Assembly: GCF_004114935.1 (NCBI RefSeq)
Contig: NZ_CP022221.1
Coordinates: 1,116,001 to 1,180,000 of the forward strand
Direction: 5' to 3'
DNA: 64,000 nt
DNA from: Bradyrhizobium zhanjiangense
Lineage (GTDB): Bacteria > Pseudomonadota > Alphaproteobacteria > Rhizobiales > Xanthobacteraceae
Shown one piece after another: positions 8,920 through 17,096 of the stretch. Position 1 is the stretch's first letter; each line of letters starts with the position of its first letter. Position numbers and translations under genes: made by a program. The notes under the pieces were generated by a model. That model saw only the letters and a program-made list of their open reading frames with translations. It did not search any database and was not told the origin of the DNA.

Positions 8920-10251
8920 ATGAACGTGATGAGACGTCTGAAGGTCACGATGGCTGCGGCGCTCGCCGTAGGCCTTGCCACTACGTTGGCGGTGCATGCC
9001 GACGAACAGTTCTTTCCGCTGCAGAGCTATCGCGTCGGCCCCTATGCGGCCGGCGGTACCGGGTTCTTTGGCGGCTTCATCGACTATCTCAACCTGATCA
9101 ACATCCGCGATGGCGGCGTCAATGGCGTCAAGCTGACCTGGGATGAAGGTGAGACCCAGTACGAGGTCGAGCGCGGCGTCGAAGTTTATGAGCGGCTGAA
9201 GAGCCGTCCCGGGATTGCGGCCTGGAACCCGCTCTCGGTCGGCATCGCCTACGCCATGATCGATCGCATCACCAAGGATAAAGTGCCGCTGATCACCATC
9301 AATCATGGCCGCACCGATTCGACCGACGGCCGTGTGTTTCCTTACGTCTTTCCGCTGCTGCTCAACCCCTACAGCGAAACGTCGGGAATCGTGAACTACA
9401 TTGCCTCCAGAGAAGGCGGCGCGGACAAGCTGCAGGGCAAGAAGATTGTCGTGCTCTATCATGGTTCGCCCTACGGCAAGGAGACGATCCCGATCTACAA
9501 GCTCTTGGCGGACAAATACGGCTTTGAGCTGGAGCAGATCGAAGTCCCGCACCCCGGCAACGAGCAGCAATCACAGTGGCTCTCGATCCGCAGAGCCAAG
9601 CCCGACTACGTGGTCCTGCGCGGTTGGGGCGTGATGAATCCGGTGGCCTTGAAGACCGCGCAGAAGGTCGGCTTCCCTGCCAACCACATCATCGGCAACG
9701 TCTGGTCCAACTCCGAAGAGGATGTCATTCCCGCCGGTGATGCCGCCAAGGGCTACATCGCAATCACGACCCAGGCCTCGGGTGCCGAGTATCCCGTCCT
9801 CCAGGAGGTGATCAAGACCGTCTATGGCCCGAACAAGGGCAATCTTGAGGACAAGAAGCGCATCGGCAGCGTCTATCACAACCTCGGAATCGTAAACGGC
9901 ATCCTCAATGTCGAAGCTGTCCGGATCGCGCAGGCAAAGTTCGGCAAGCGTACCTTGACGGGCGACGAGGTCCGCTGGGGGTTTGAGCACCTCCAGCTCG
10001 ACCCGGCACGGGTCGAGGCGCTGGGCGCGAAGGGCCTGTTCCATTCGATCAACGTCACCTGGGACAATCACGAAGGGGACGGCCGCGTCACGTTCCAGCA
10101 GTGGGATGGCAGCAAGTGGAAGGTCGTCTCGGACTGGATCGCGCCGGATTGGGCATCCCTCCGCCCGATCATCGAGAAATCGTCGGCCGCCTATGCGAAG
10201 GAGCACAACATCAAGATCCGCACTTCCGGCGATGATCAGGTCGGCCAGTAG
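8920..10251 (+). CDS. Periplasmic binding protein of the branched-chain-type importer
   Basis: The start at ATG 8920 is set by an AAAGGAG site seven bases upstream and by a clean signal peptide (MNVMRRLKVTMAAALAVGLA, cut after VHA). The mature protein begins DEQFFPLQSYRVGPYAAGG and has the two-lobed type-I periplasmic fold: VNGVKLTWDEGETQ, then VPLITINHGRTD, GKKIVVLYHGSPYGKE and PDYVVLRGWGVMNPVALK. The length of 443 residues is somewhat longer than LivJ/LivK. It supplies the substrate to the LivH/LivM-like channel. The substrate is unknown; the context of sulfur genes points to a small organosulfur compound rather than leucine. Confidence 0.85.
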   Translation: MNVMRRLKVTMAAALAVGLATTLAVHADEQFFPLQSYRVGPYAAGGTGFFGGFIDYLNLINIRDGGVNGVKLTWDEGETQYEVERGVEVYERLKSRPGIAAWNPLSVGIAYAMIDRITKDKVPLITINHGRTDSTDGRVFPYVFPLLLNPYSETSGIVNYIASREGGADKLQGKKIVVLYHGSPYGKETIPIYKLLADKYGFELEQIEVPHPGNEQQSQWLSIRRAKPDYVVLRGWGVMNPVALKTAQKVGFPANHIIGNVWSNSEEDVIPAGDAAKGYIAITTQASGAEYPVLQEVIKTVYGPNKGNLEDKKRIGSVYHNLGIVNGILNVEAVRIAQAKFGKRTLTGDEVRWGFEHLQLDPARVEALGAKGLFHSINVTWDNHEGDGRVTFQQWDGSKWKVVSDWIAPDWASLRPIIEKSSAAYAKEHNIKIRTSGDDQVGQ

Positions 10252-10308
10252 CGAAATGGCAAGAACTGGGTCACTGCGGGAGCCCGGCTCCCGCAGCTTT
10301 CAGGCGGG

Positions 10309-11115
10309 GTGAATCGGGGCATGAGTGACGTTCTGCTTTCGATCGAAGGCTTGGCGGCAACCTACAACCACGCCATTCGCGCCGTAAACGACGTATCGTT
10401 TGCGGTTCGCCGCGGCGAAATCGTCGCCGTCCTCGGCGCAAACGGAGCCGGCAAGTCGACGACGCTCCAGGCAATCTCGGCGCTGCTGCCGGCTCGGCGC
10501 GGTCAAGTGGCGGCCGGGCGCATCATCTTCGACGGCCGCGACATCGTGTCCGCATCGCCCGCGAAGCTGGTCCGGGCCGGGATTGTTCCGGTGCTTGAGG
10601 GCCGGCATTGCTTCCCCTCGCTGACCGTCGAGGAGAACCTTATCACCGGCGCCATTGGCCGCGATGCAAAGTCCCACCTGATCCGCGGCGACCTTGACGA
10701 GATCTACGAGCTTTTCCCGCGACTGAAGGATCACCGCAGGTCGATCACCGGGCTCACATCGGGCGGCGAGCAGCAAATGACGGCGATCGGCCGTGCGCTG
10801 ATGTCACGTCCACGTCTCTTGGTGCTGGACGAGCCGTCGATGGGCCTTGCGCCGCTCGTTGTCGAAGGCATTTTCCGAACGCTGAAGCAGCTGAACAGCG
10901 AGCAGGGGCTTTCAATCCTGGTCGCGGAACAGAATTCGACGGTGGCGCTGCGCTTTGCCGACCATGCTGTCGTGCTTGAGAGCGGCCGCAGCGTGCTGTC
11001 CGGCTCGTCAGTCCAATTGCACAGCCGCGACGGCATCAAGGCTCTTTACCTCGGCGGTTCGCCGCAAACCGACGCCGCCGAGAAACCGCTCATCCATGCC
11101 GTTGTCGCAGTTTGA
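10309..11115 (+). CDS. Branched-chain-type ABC transporter ATPase (LivF-like)
   Basis: A 268-residue second ATPase of the importer. Walker A is GANGAGKSTT (about residues 45-54), the Q-loop area reads VPVLEGRHCFPSLTVEENL as in LivF, the signature is LTSGGEQQMTAIGRAL and Walker B LLVLDEPSMGLAP. The start is either GTG 10309 or ATG 10321; the ATG has a GGGG stretch four bases upstream and the GTG a GGCGGG stretch. A C-terminal tail of about 20 residues goes beyond the core. With the LivG-like protein it completes a five-component transporter. Confidence 0.88.
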   Translation: MNRGMSDVLLSIEGLAATYNHAIRAVNDVSFAVRRGEIVAVLGANGAGKSTTLQAISALLPARRGQVAAGRIIFDGRDIVSASPAKLVRAGIVPVLEGRHCFPSLTVEENLITGAIGRDAKSHLIRGDLDEIYELFPRLKDHRRSITGLTSGGEQQMTAIGRALMSRPRLLVLDEPSMGLAPLVVEGIFRTLKQLNSEQGLSILVAEQNSTVALRFADHAVVLESGRSVLSGSSVQLHSRDGIKALYLGGSPQTDAAEKPLIHAVVAV

Positions 11116-11138
11116 CGAAACACAAGGGAGAATGACCA

Positions 11139-12335
11139 ATGGCTAACGACAATCTTGCTCGCAAGATCGATTCTGACATCTATTCTCGGCTGGATGCCGC
11201 GATTGATGCGACCGTAAAGGTCAATGCCGATCGCAATGATTTAGAAAGCCGGTTTCCAAGAGAGAACCTAAAAGCTCTGGCGGAGGCCGGCTGGACCGGC
11301 GTGTTGAACGAAACACGCTTTGGGGGCCTCGGCCTTGGCCATGTTGATTTTGCCGAAGCCGCCTACCGGATCGGGCAGGCCGATGCGTCGACGGGTCTCG
11401 TCTACGTCATGCATGTCGGCGCGGCTCAGACGATCAGCCTGTTTGGTAACGACGACCAGAAGGAGCGCTGGCTCAAGGCGAACAATGGCGCCCTGCTTGG
11501 TACATACTCGACCAGCGAACGCGCCACCGGTGGACACTGGTGGTACAACCTCTCCGAAGCATCGCGCGATGGGGACAATTATCTCCTCAACGCAGAAAAA
11601 TCGTTCACAACGAGTTCCGGCCAAGCTGATTTCTATGTCGTTCAGACACGCAGCCCGGGTGCCAAGGACCAGACCGACATCGTCTTCTTCATCGTCGACG
11701 GCAAGTCTAAGGGCATCGAATCCAAGCCCTGGGATGCGCTCGGGGTCCGCGGCAATCACTCAGGGCCAATCCGCTACAACAACGTGCGAGTGCCGCAGCG
11801 TGACCGGCTCGGCACTGAGGGGCAGGGGAAGGAGATCATCTATGACGGCGTATCGCCGGTCTACCTGATCGGCCTCGGCGCCGTCTGGGAAGGCGTCGCC
11901 CGCGGCGCGTTGAACGCGGCCGTCAAGCACGCCACGAGTTTCGTGCACAAGGATCGAAACAAGAGCCTGTCGGACTACCAGGCGATCCGGCAGGAGCTCG
12001 GTGCGGCCAAGGTGCTGGTTGAGACCTTGCGGCCGTGGCGCCTGGAGCTCGCGGCAAGGCTGGATGAGCTCTGGCGGGCCGGTAAGCCGCAGAGCGAAAT
12101 CCTGATCCCACTGACTGAGTTCAAGGTTCATGCCGCCGAGGTTGCGAACAAGGTCGCGGCAGCGGCACTCACGGTCACGGGAGGCTACGGCTATCACCGC
12201 GGACCCATCGAGCGCGCCTTCCGCGACGCGCGCGCAGCCATCGCCATGGGACCGTCGAATGTGATTGCTCGGGACTGGATCGGTAAGTCGCTGATCGGCC
12301 TGCCGCTCGAGCTATTCTACGAGGGCGGAGAATAG
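11139..12335 (+). CDS. Acyl-CoA-dehydrogenase-fold flavoprotein (SfnB/DszC-like)
   Basis: A 398-residue protein with the three-part acyl-CoA dehydrogenase fold: the N-terminal helical domain (LKALAEAGWTGVLNETRFGGLGL), the beta domain with a flavin-contacting STSERATGGHW segment and AEKSFTTSSGQAD, and the C-terminal helices (VTGGYGYHRGPIERAFRDARAA). The catalytic glutamate context of true acyl-CoA dehydrogenases is not obvious. Together with sfnG next door, this suggests a flavin monooxygenase or desulfurising enzyme of the SfnB/DszC group. It starts 24 bases after the ATPase with a GGGAGA site and is probably in the same operon. Confidence 0.75.
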   Translation: MANDNLARKIDSDIYSRLDAAIDATVKVNADRNDLESRFPRENLKALAEAGWTGVLNETRFGGLGLGHVDFAEAAYRIGQADASTGLVYVMHVGAAQTISLFGNDDQKERWLKANNGALLGTYSTSERATGGHWWYNLSEASRDGDNYLLNAEKSFTTSSGQADFYVVQTRSPGAKDQTDIVFFIVDGKSKGIESKPWDALGVRGNHSGPIRYNNVRVPQRDRLGTEGQGKEIIYDGVSPVYLIGLGAVWEGVARGALNAAVKHATSFVHKDRNKSLSDYQAIRQELGAAKVLVETLRPWRLELAARLDELWRAGKPQSEILIPLTEFKVHAAEVANKVAAAALTVTGGYGYHRGPIERAFRDARAAIAMGPSNVIARDWIGKSLIGLPLELFYEGGE

Positions 12336-12672
12336 ATCGAGGGAAATCCGCCAGGTTGGCGGGACGCTGGGACACGTTCGCCGAGCTGATCGTCACCAGC
12401 CGCTTCGGAGTGCGAAATTACGTGCCGTTCTGGATCACGCGCCCCTGCGGCTTGGGCTGGCGGTCGGCCGCATTCGGACGCCGAGGCCAACCGGTGCGGC
12501 GAGAGGTTTTTCCGTGCCTGCGATGCGCTCCGACAGAGAGAGCAAATCAAATGCGGATCAGTCGAGCAGGGTCGGTCGGCCCCGCGCTAAGGCAGCGCGA
12601 AAGCAATTTATTGCGGGCGGCAACCGCTCGTGCCGACGTAAAAGCCGCGACAGCGACAATTGCGAGGCGAAC

Positions 12673-12966
12673 GTGCAACCAACCCAGCTCGAGTTACGCG
12701 ACAATTCTACCGCACTGGCGTTGACCTGGCCGGACTGCGGCACCCGGCTCCTCCGCGCGGAGACGTTGCGTCGGGCGAGCCGTGCAGCCAGCGAAATCCG
12801 CCGGCAGGTGGATGGCATCGAGCTCACGGTTGCGCCGGGACTTCATGTCGCCGCCATCGAGCCGATCGGGAATTATGCATTGCGGCTGTCGTTCTCCGAT
12901 GGGCACGATCGAGGCATCTACCCCTGGTCCTATCTGCGTGAACTCGCAGAACGGCAGCCAGCCTGA
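12673..12966 (+). CDS. DUF971 (GBBH-like N-terminal) protein
   Basis: The recognisable part begins at a GTG (12673) and gives about 97 residues: PTQLELRDNSTALALTWPDC, then IEPIGNYALRLSFSDGHDRG and IYPWSYLREL, the complete DUF971 signature. A longer frame back to ATG 12514 adds a basic, low-complexity N-terminus that is unlikely to be coding. DUF971 also forms the N-terminal domain of gamma-butyrobetaine hydroxylase and is often encoded beside iron-sulfur protein genes. It ends nine bases before the AprA-like gene, so it is probably a partner of that enzyme. The 12336-12672 gap shows no other gene. Confidence 0.8.
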   Translation: MQPTQLELRDNSTALALTWPDCGTRLLRAETLRRASRAASEIRRQVDGIELTVAPGLHVAAIEPIGNYALRLSFSDGHDRGIYPWSYLRELAERQPA

Positions 12967-12975
12967 GGTCGCGCG

Positions 12976-14712
12976 ATGGACGAGATCAATGACGGCCTGA
13001 TGGAAGTTGCCTGCGACGTCCTGGTGATCGGCGGCGGGACCGCCGGGCCGATGGCTGCGTACAAGGCCAAGCAGAGCAATCCCGCAGCGCGCGTTGTCTT
13101 GCTGGAAAAGGCCAATGTCAAGCGCTCGGGCGCGATCGCAATGGGCATGGACGGCCTCAACAACGCTGTCATTCCCGGCTACGCCACGCCCGAGCAGTAC
13201 ACCAAGGAAATCACGATTGCCAACGATGGCATTTGTGATCAGGCACCGGTCTACAAGTACGCCTCACGCTGCTTCGACATCATCCAGGAGCTCGATCGTT
13301 TCGGCATCAAGTTCCAGAAGAATGAGAACGGCGATTTCGACGTCAAGAAGGTGCACCATCTCGGCTCCTACGTGCTGCCGATGCCGAATGGCGATACAGT
13401 CAAAAAGGCACTGTACCGGCAGTTGCGCCGCGAGAAGGTGCTGATCTCCAATCGCTACATGGCGACGCGCCTGCTCACGGGGCGTCACGGCGAGATCGCG
13501 GGCGCGATCGCGGTCAATACGCGAAGCGCAGAAGTCCTCGTACTGCGCGCAAAGACCGTGATTCTCTGTGCTGGCTCGGCAGGACGACTTGGCCTGCCGC
13601 AGTCCGGCTATCTCTGGGGTACTTACGAGAATGCCACCAATTCCGGGGACGGCTATGCGATGGCCTATCACGCTGGGGCGGGATTGGCGAACCTCGAATG
13701 TTACCAGATCAATCCACTGATCAAGGACTACAATGGCCCCGCCTGCGCCTACGTGGCCGGTCCGTTCGGGGCTTACACCACCAACAGCGAGGGCAACCGT
13801 TTCATCGAATGCGACTACTGGTCCGGCCAAATGATGCAGGAGTTCTACAACGAGCTGCAATCCGGCAAGGGCCCGATTTTCCTGAAACTCAATCATCTGC
13901 ACAGCGAGACAATCGGCAAGATCGAGGAAATCTTGCATCATGTGGAGCGGCCGTCGCGCAGGCGTTTCCACGAAAATCGTGGCACGAACTACCGGGAGCG
14001 CATGATCGAGATGCACATATCCGAGATAGGATTCTGCTCGGGGCACAGCGCATCCGGCGTCTATGTTGACGAGTTTGCGCGCACCGCGGTGTCGGGCCTG
14101 TATGCTGCCGGCGATATGGCAAGTGTGCCGCATAACTATATGCTCGGAGCCTTTACCAACGGCGCCGTGGCCGGTGAGCACGCCGCCGAATTCGCTGCCG
14201 ATAACGATCTTCCCGACTATGACCCTAGCGATGTCGCGCGGGAGCACGACCGTGTGCTGGCGCCGACGAAGCGGGAGGATGGGATTCCGCCGAACCAGCT
14301 CGAATACAAGACGCGGCGCTTTGTGAACGACTATCTTCAGCCGCCAAAAGTCACGGCGAAGATGCAGCTTGGGCAGGCGCGCTTTGCCGAAATCCGCGAA
14401 GATATGGAAAGCGCCATGGTGGCGCGCGATGCGCACGAATTGATGCGCTCGCTAGAGGTCGCCTCAATTCTCGATTGCGCCGAGATGGCGGCGTCCGCCT
14501 CCCTGTTCCGCACCGAGAGCCGCTGGGGCCTCTATCACCATCGGGTCGACTATCCCGAGAAAAACGACGACGAATGGTTCTGCCATACCATCCTTCGCAA
14601 GCAGAACGGGTGCATGACCGCAGAGAAGCGGGCGATCGCACCCTATATCGTCCCGATCGACGAATCCGAGCGTTCACCTTACGACCGCCAGCGCATTCGC
14701 CAGCACGCCTGA
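12976..14712 (+). CDS. AprA-like FAD flavoprotein (fumarate reductase/APS reductase alpha family)
   Basis: A 578-residue flavoprotein. The N-terminal Rossmann motif is VLVIGGGTAGPMAAYKA (residues 15-31), followed by LLEKANVKRSGAIAMGMDGL. FAD-binding sequences also occur near the end of the FAD domain (TAVSGLYAAGDMASVPHNYMLGAFTNGAVAG). The overall layout and the adjacent ferredoxin match the alpha subunit of adenylylsulfate reductase more closely than succinate dehydrogenase. It lacks the quinone-side partners of the latter. Expected to be cytoplasmic, passing electrons to the ferredoxin encoded ten bases downstream. Whether it reduces APS, oxidises sulfite or acts on another sulfur compound cannot be told from sequence. 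Confidence 0.8.
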   Translation: MDEINDGLMEVACDVLVIGGGTAGPMAAYKAKQSNPAARVVLLEKANVKRSGAIAMGMDGLNNAVIPGYATPEQYTKEITIANDGICDQAPVYKYASRCFDIIQELDRFGIKFQKNENGDFDVKKVHHLGSYVLPMPNGDTVKKALYRQLRREKVLISNRYMATRLLTGRHGEIAGAIAVNTRSAEVLVLRAKTVILCAGSAGRLGLPQSGYLWGTYENATNSGDGYAMAYHAGAGLANLECYQINPLIKDYNGPACAYVAGPFGAYTTNSEGNRFIECDYWSGQMMQEFYNELQSGKGPIFLKLNHLHSETIGKIEEILHHVERPSRRRFHENRGTNYRERMIEMHISEIGFCSGHSASGVYVDEFARTAVSGLYAAGDMASVPHNYMLGAFTNGAVAGEHAAEFAADNDLPDYDPSDVAREHDRVLAPTKREDGIPPNQLEYKTRRFVNDYLQPPKVTAKMQLGQARFAEIREDMESAMVARDAHELMRSLEVASILDCAEMAASASLFRTESRWGLYHHRVDYPEKNDDEWFCHTILRKQNGCMTAEKRAIAPYIVPIDESERSPYDRQRIRQHA

Positions 14713-14722
14713 AGGACTCCAT

Positions 14723-14956
14723 ATGCCGATTGCTCATACGCCTACAATCGTGCCGGTCGTCGTCGATGAGGCCAAATGTATCGCCGACAAGGGTTGCACG
14801 GTTTGCGTCGACATCTGCCCGCTCGATGTGCTCAGGATTAGTGACCTCACGGGCAAGGCCTACATGAAGTATGACGAATGCTGGTACTGCATGCCGTGCG
14901 AGGCCGATTGTCCGACCGGCGCGGTGACTGTCAACATACCCTACCTGTTGCGCTGA
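14723..14956 (+). CDS. AprB-like two-cluster 4Fe-4S ferredoxin
   Basis: A 77-residue ferredoxin with two four-cysteine sets: C-x5-C-x2-C-x3-CP in KCIADKGCTVCVDICP (residues about 18-33) and C-x2-C-x2-C-x3-CP in DECWYCMPCEADCPTGAV. The second motif is strikingly like the beta subunit of APS reductase (CWxCxxCxxxCPxGA). It lacks the long C-terminal extension that AprB wraps around AprA. It should relay electrons for the flavoprotein encoded just upstream. The HEAT-repeat gene starts one base after its stop codon, so co-translation is very likely. Confidence 0.85.
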   Translation: MPIAHTPTIVPVVVDEAKCIADKGCTVCVDICPLDVLRISDLTGKAYMKYDECWYCMPCEADCPTGAVTVNIPYLLR

Positions 14957-14957
14957 C

Positions 14958-15929
14958 ATGACGGCAGCCCAGCCATTCGAGGCCTTCGGCGATCTCGACG
15001 AGATTTCAGAGCGGCTGCAAAGCCCGGACCCGGCGGTCCGCCGCCTGGCGGTCATCGAACTCGTGGAGACGTCGACGGATGAAGCCGTGCCTCTCCTGGC
15101 GCGAGCGGCGGGTGACGCCGATGCGGGGGTCAGGCTGCAGGCCGCGCGCGCATTGGGAGACTTCGATGGCATTGACGCGGCCAAGGCGCTGACTGGCGTT
15201 CTTTTCGATTCCGAAACTGGCGTCGCGCAGGCGGCCTCGCACAGTCTGGCGGAGCTCCGTGACCCCGCAACGAGCGCCGTCCTGCTCCCGTTGGTAACGC
15301 ATTCGTCCAGCTTCGTGCGAGCCGCGATCCTCCGCGCTTTGAAGGCCCTCCAGGTCGCCGCATCGCTCGAGCCGGCCATTGCAGCACTCGGTGATAAGGC
15401 CCCTGCCGTGCGCGTGCAGGCGGTTGGTGTGATCGGCTATCTCAAGCTGATCGAAGCGCTTCCGTCGCTGATCCATGCGAGCAAGGATGGGAACCCCGAT
15501 GTCAGGCTTGCCGCGGTCGATGCGCTGTCCTTTGCACGGAACGAGGCAGCTGCCCAGGCCGCCGCCGACGCGCTTTGGGACCCGGAATGGCAGGTGAGGG
15601 CGGTCGCCGCCGAGACGATCGGGCGGATCGGTCAGGCCTCCGTGGCAATGCCGCTTACCGGAGCGTTGGACGACAACTATTGGCAGGTTCGTCAGAAGGC
15701 CCTGCAAAGCCTCGGCAAACTACGCGTTCGGGGAGCGGTGGAAGCCATCATTCCCTTCCTCGAAGATCAGCTGCCGTCGCTCCGCAAGGATGCCGCCGCC
15801 GCGCTTGGTGAGATCGCCGATCCCTCCGCCCGCGGCGCCCTGGTTGGACGCGGCCGCGATGATGACCCGGATGTGAGGAAAACCGTGAGTTGGGCGCTCC
15901 AACAGATTGAGGCGCGCGCTACTCCTTGA
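14958..15929 (+). CDS. HEAT-repeat (PBS-lyase-like) protein
   Basis: A 323-residue, all-helical protein made of about nine tandem HEAT repeats of roughly 31 residues (for example DPAVRRLAVIELVETSTDEAVP, DADAGVRLQAARALGDFDG, DPEWQVRAVAAETIGRIG). Such proteins act as scaffolds, or as lyases for bilins and iron-sulfur-linked cofactors. Coupling to the AprA/AprB-like pair suggests a subunit or maturation factor of that enzyme (inference). Its last eleven bases overlap the 3' end of the convergent Crp/Fnr gene. Start at ATG 14958, one base after the ferredoxin stop. Confidence 0.85.
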   Translation: MTAAQPFEAFGDLDEISERLQSPDPAVRRLAVIELVETSTDEAVPLLARAAGDADAGVRLQAARALGDFDGIDAAKALTGVLFDSETGVAQAASHSLAELRDPATSAVLLPLVTHSSSFVRAAILRALKALQVAASLEPAIAALGDKAPAVRVQAVGVIGYLKLIEALPSLIHASKDGNPDVRLAAVDALSFARNEAAAQAAADALWDPEWQVRAVAAETIGRIGQASVAMPLTGALDDNYWQVRQKALQSLGKLRVRGAVEAIIPFLEDQLPSLRKDAAAALGEIADPSARGALVGRGRDDDPDVRKTVSWALQQIEARATP

Positions 15930-16842
15930 ACAGGATCGTCTTAAGCAGATCGAGCCGCTTGATACGGATGACGTTGCCCTCGATGCTGATGATGTGCTTG
16001 GTCTGAAAGCGCTTCAACATCATCGTGACCCATTGGCGCGTCGAGCCGACCATCGCGGCGATCTGGTCGTGGGTTACCTTGCGGTTGATGAGGACCGTGT
16101 TGCCATCCGCAATTCCGTAGAGTTCGGCGAGGTTCAATAGATACTGTGCCAGCCGCTCGATGACGGAGCGTGTGCCCAGCATCTGCGCCATCGAGGAGTA
16201 GCACTTGCCCTTGGCGATCAACCCGTCGATCATGGCCAGTGCGAAAGCTGGGATCCGGACAAGGAGCTTCTGCAATGTCAGACGAGACAATGCGGCGATC
16301 TCGCACTCCTCAATGGCCACGCCTGACCACATGTGCACACCGAAGCCTGAAATCTCTGGGCCTCCGACGAAGTGTCCAGGAGTCCAATAGGCCAGCGTGA
16401 TCTCGCGGCCGGAAGGGGCAGTGTAGTAGACCCGGACCTGGCCGCGCCTGATGATGAAAATACCATCGTGGTGTTCGCCCTGGCCGAACACCATCTCGCC
16501 CTGCGGGACGAAGAGGGTCCGGCCGGCAGCTAGCACCTGCGTCTTTTCGGCGGCTGACAAGCGATCAAGGAAATGCGCACCGACATTCAGCCCCTCAATG
16601 TTCTCACTCAGAAAGAGCGCGGAGTCCGCGGTGGCAACGCGGCGATCAGACGTCGCGGTGGCCCGCGGCCTGGTGGGCCAGCCGAGCTGAACCGCGGCGC
16701 CAGTGCGCGCGATCAGGTCCCGAGTCTCGGCTTCGGTTACGTCCTTAAGGAGGGTCATTGCCAGCGGTTCGCCTTGCGGTTCGCGCCAAGCTAAGGCGGA
16801 GGCGAACACAAAGTCCACTTCTTTGATTGATGTAGAATGCAC
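15919..16842 (-). CDS. Crp/Fnr-family transcription regulator
   Basis: Up to 307 residues. Residues about 85-205 form a cyclic-nucleotide-binding-type beta barrel (LFVPQGEMVFGQGEHHDGIFIIRRGQVRVYY, then GREITLAYWTPGHFVGGPEI), followed by the dimer helix and a winged helix-turn-helix with THDQIAAMVGSTRQWVTMMLKRF. No N-terminal cysteine cluster of Fnr type is seen, so it probably senses a small molecule. The start is uncertain: ATG 16842 or ATG 16758 both fit, the latter omitting a 28-residue leader. It lies between the two sulfur-related gene groups and is the obvious candidate to regulate both. Confidence 0.85.
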   Translation of the reverse strand: MHSTSIKEVDFVFASALAWREPQGEPLAMTLLKDVTEAETRDLIARTGAAVQLGWPTRPRATATSDRRVATADSALFLSENIEGLNVGAHFLDRLSAAEKTQVLAAGRTLFVPQGEMVFGQGEHHDGIFIIRRGQVRVYYTAPSGREITLAYWTPGHFVGGPEISGFGVHMWSGVAIEECEIAALSRLTLQKLLVRIPAFALAMIDGLIAKGKCYSSMAQMLGTRSVIERLAQYLLNLAELYGIADGNTVLINRKVTHDQIAAMVGSTRQWVTMMLKRFQTKHIISIEGNVIRIKRLDLLKTILFKE

Positions 16843-17006
16843 TTAGGAAAATGATGCCCGATATGCGGTGATGAGCGAACGATTCATATTCTCATAGAGG
16901 CGCAGCGAGAAAAGTTGGGTTCGTTCCCATTTGCGCATTGCGACGGAATTGAGACTCCGCGGGCGGAGCAAGCTGCCACGCAAGTAATTGCTTCGGCGTA
17001 CACAAC

Positions 17007-17042
17007 ATCGGCTCAATAGTTGGTATCGGCTCAATAGTTGGT
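17007..17042. repeat. Perfect tandem direct repeat, 2 x 18 bp, before the ABC operon
   Basis: ATCGGCTCAATAGTTGGT occurs at 17007-17024 and again, without a gap, at 17025-17042. It ends 54 bases before the binding-protein ATG. A small hairpin (CTCCG, four bases, CGGAG) sits at 16955-16968. The 255-base interval to the divergently transcribed Crp/Fnr gene must hold both promoters. A tandem repeat here may be a regulator-binding site or a slippage product. Confidence 0.6.
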
Positions 17043-17096
17043 GCCGGATTTGCTGGCGGGTGTCTGCCGGCCGCGAGCAATCGGAAGAGGGCGCCA

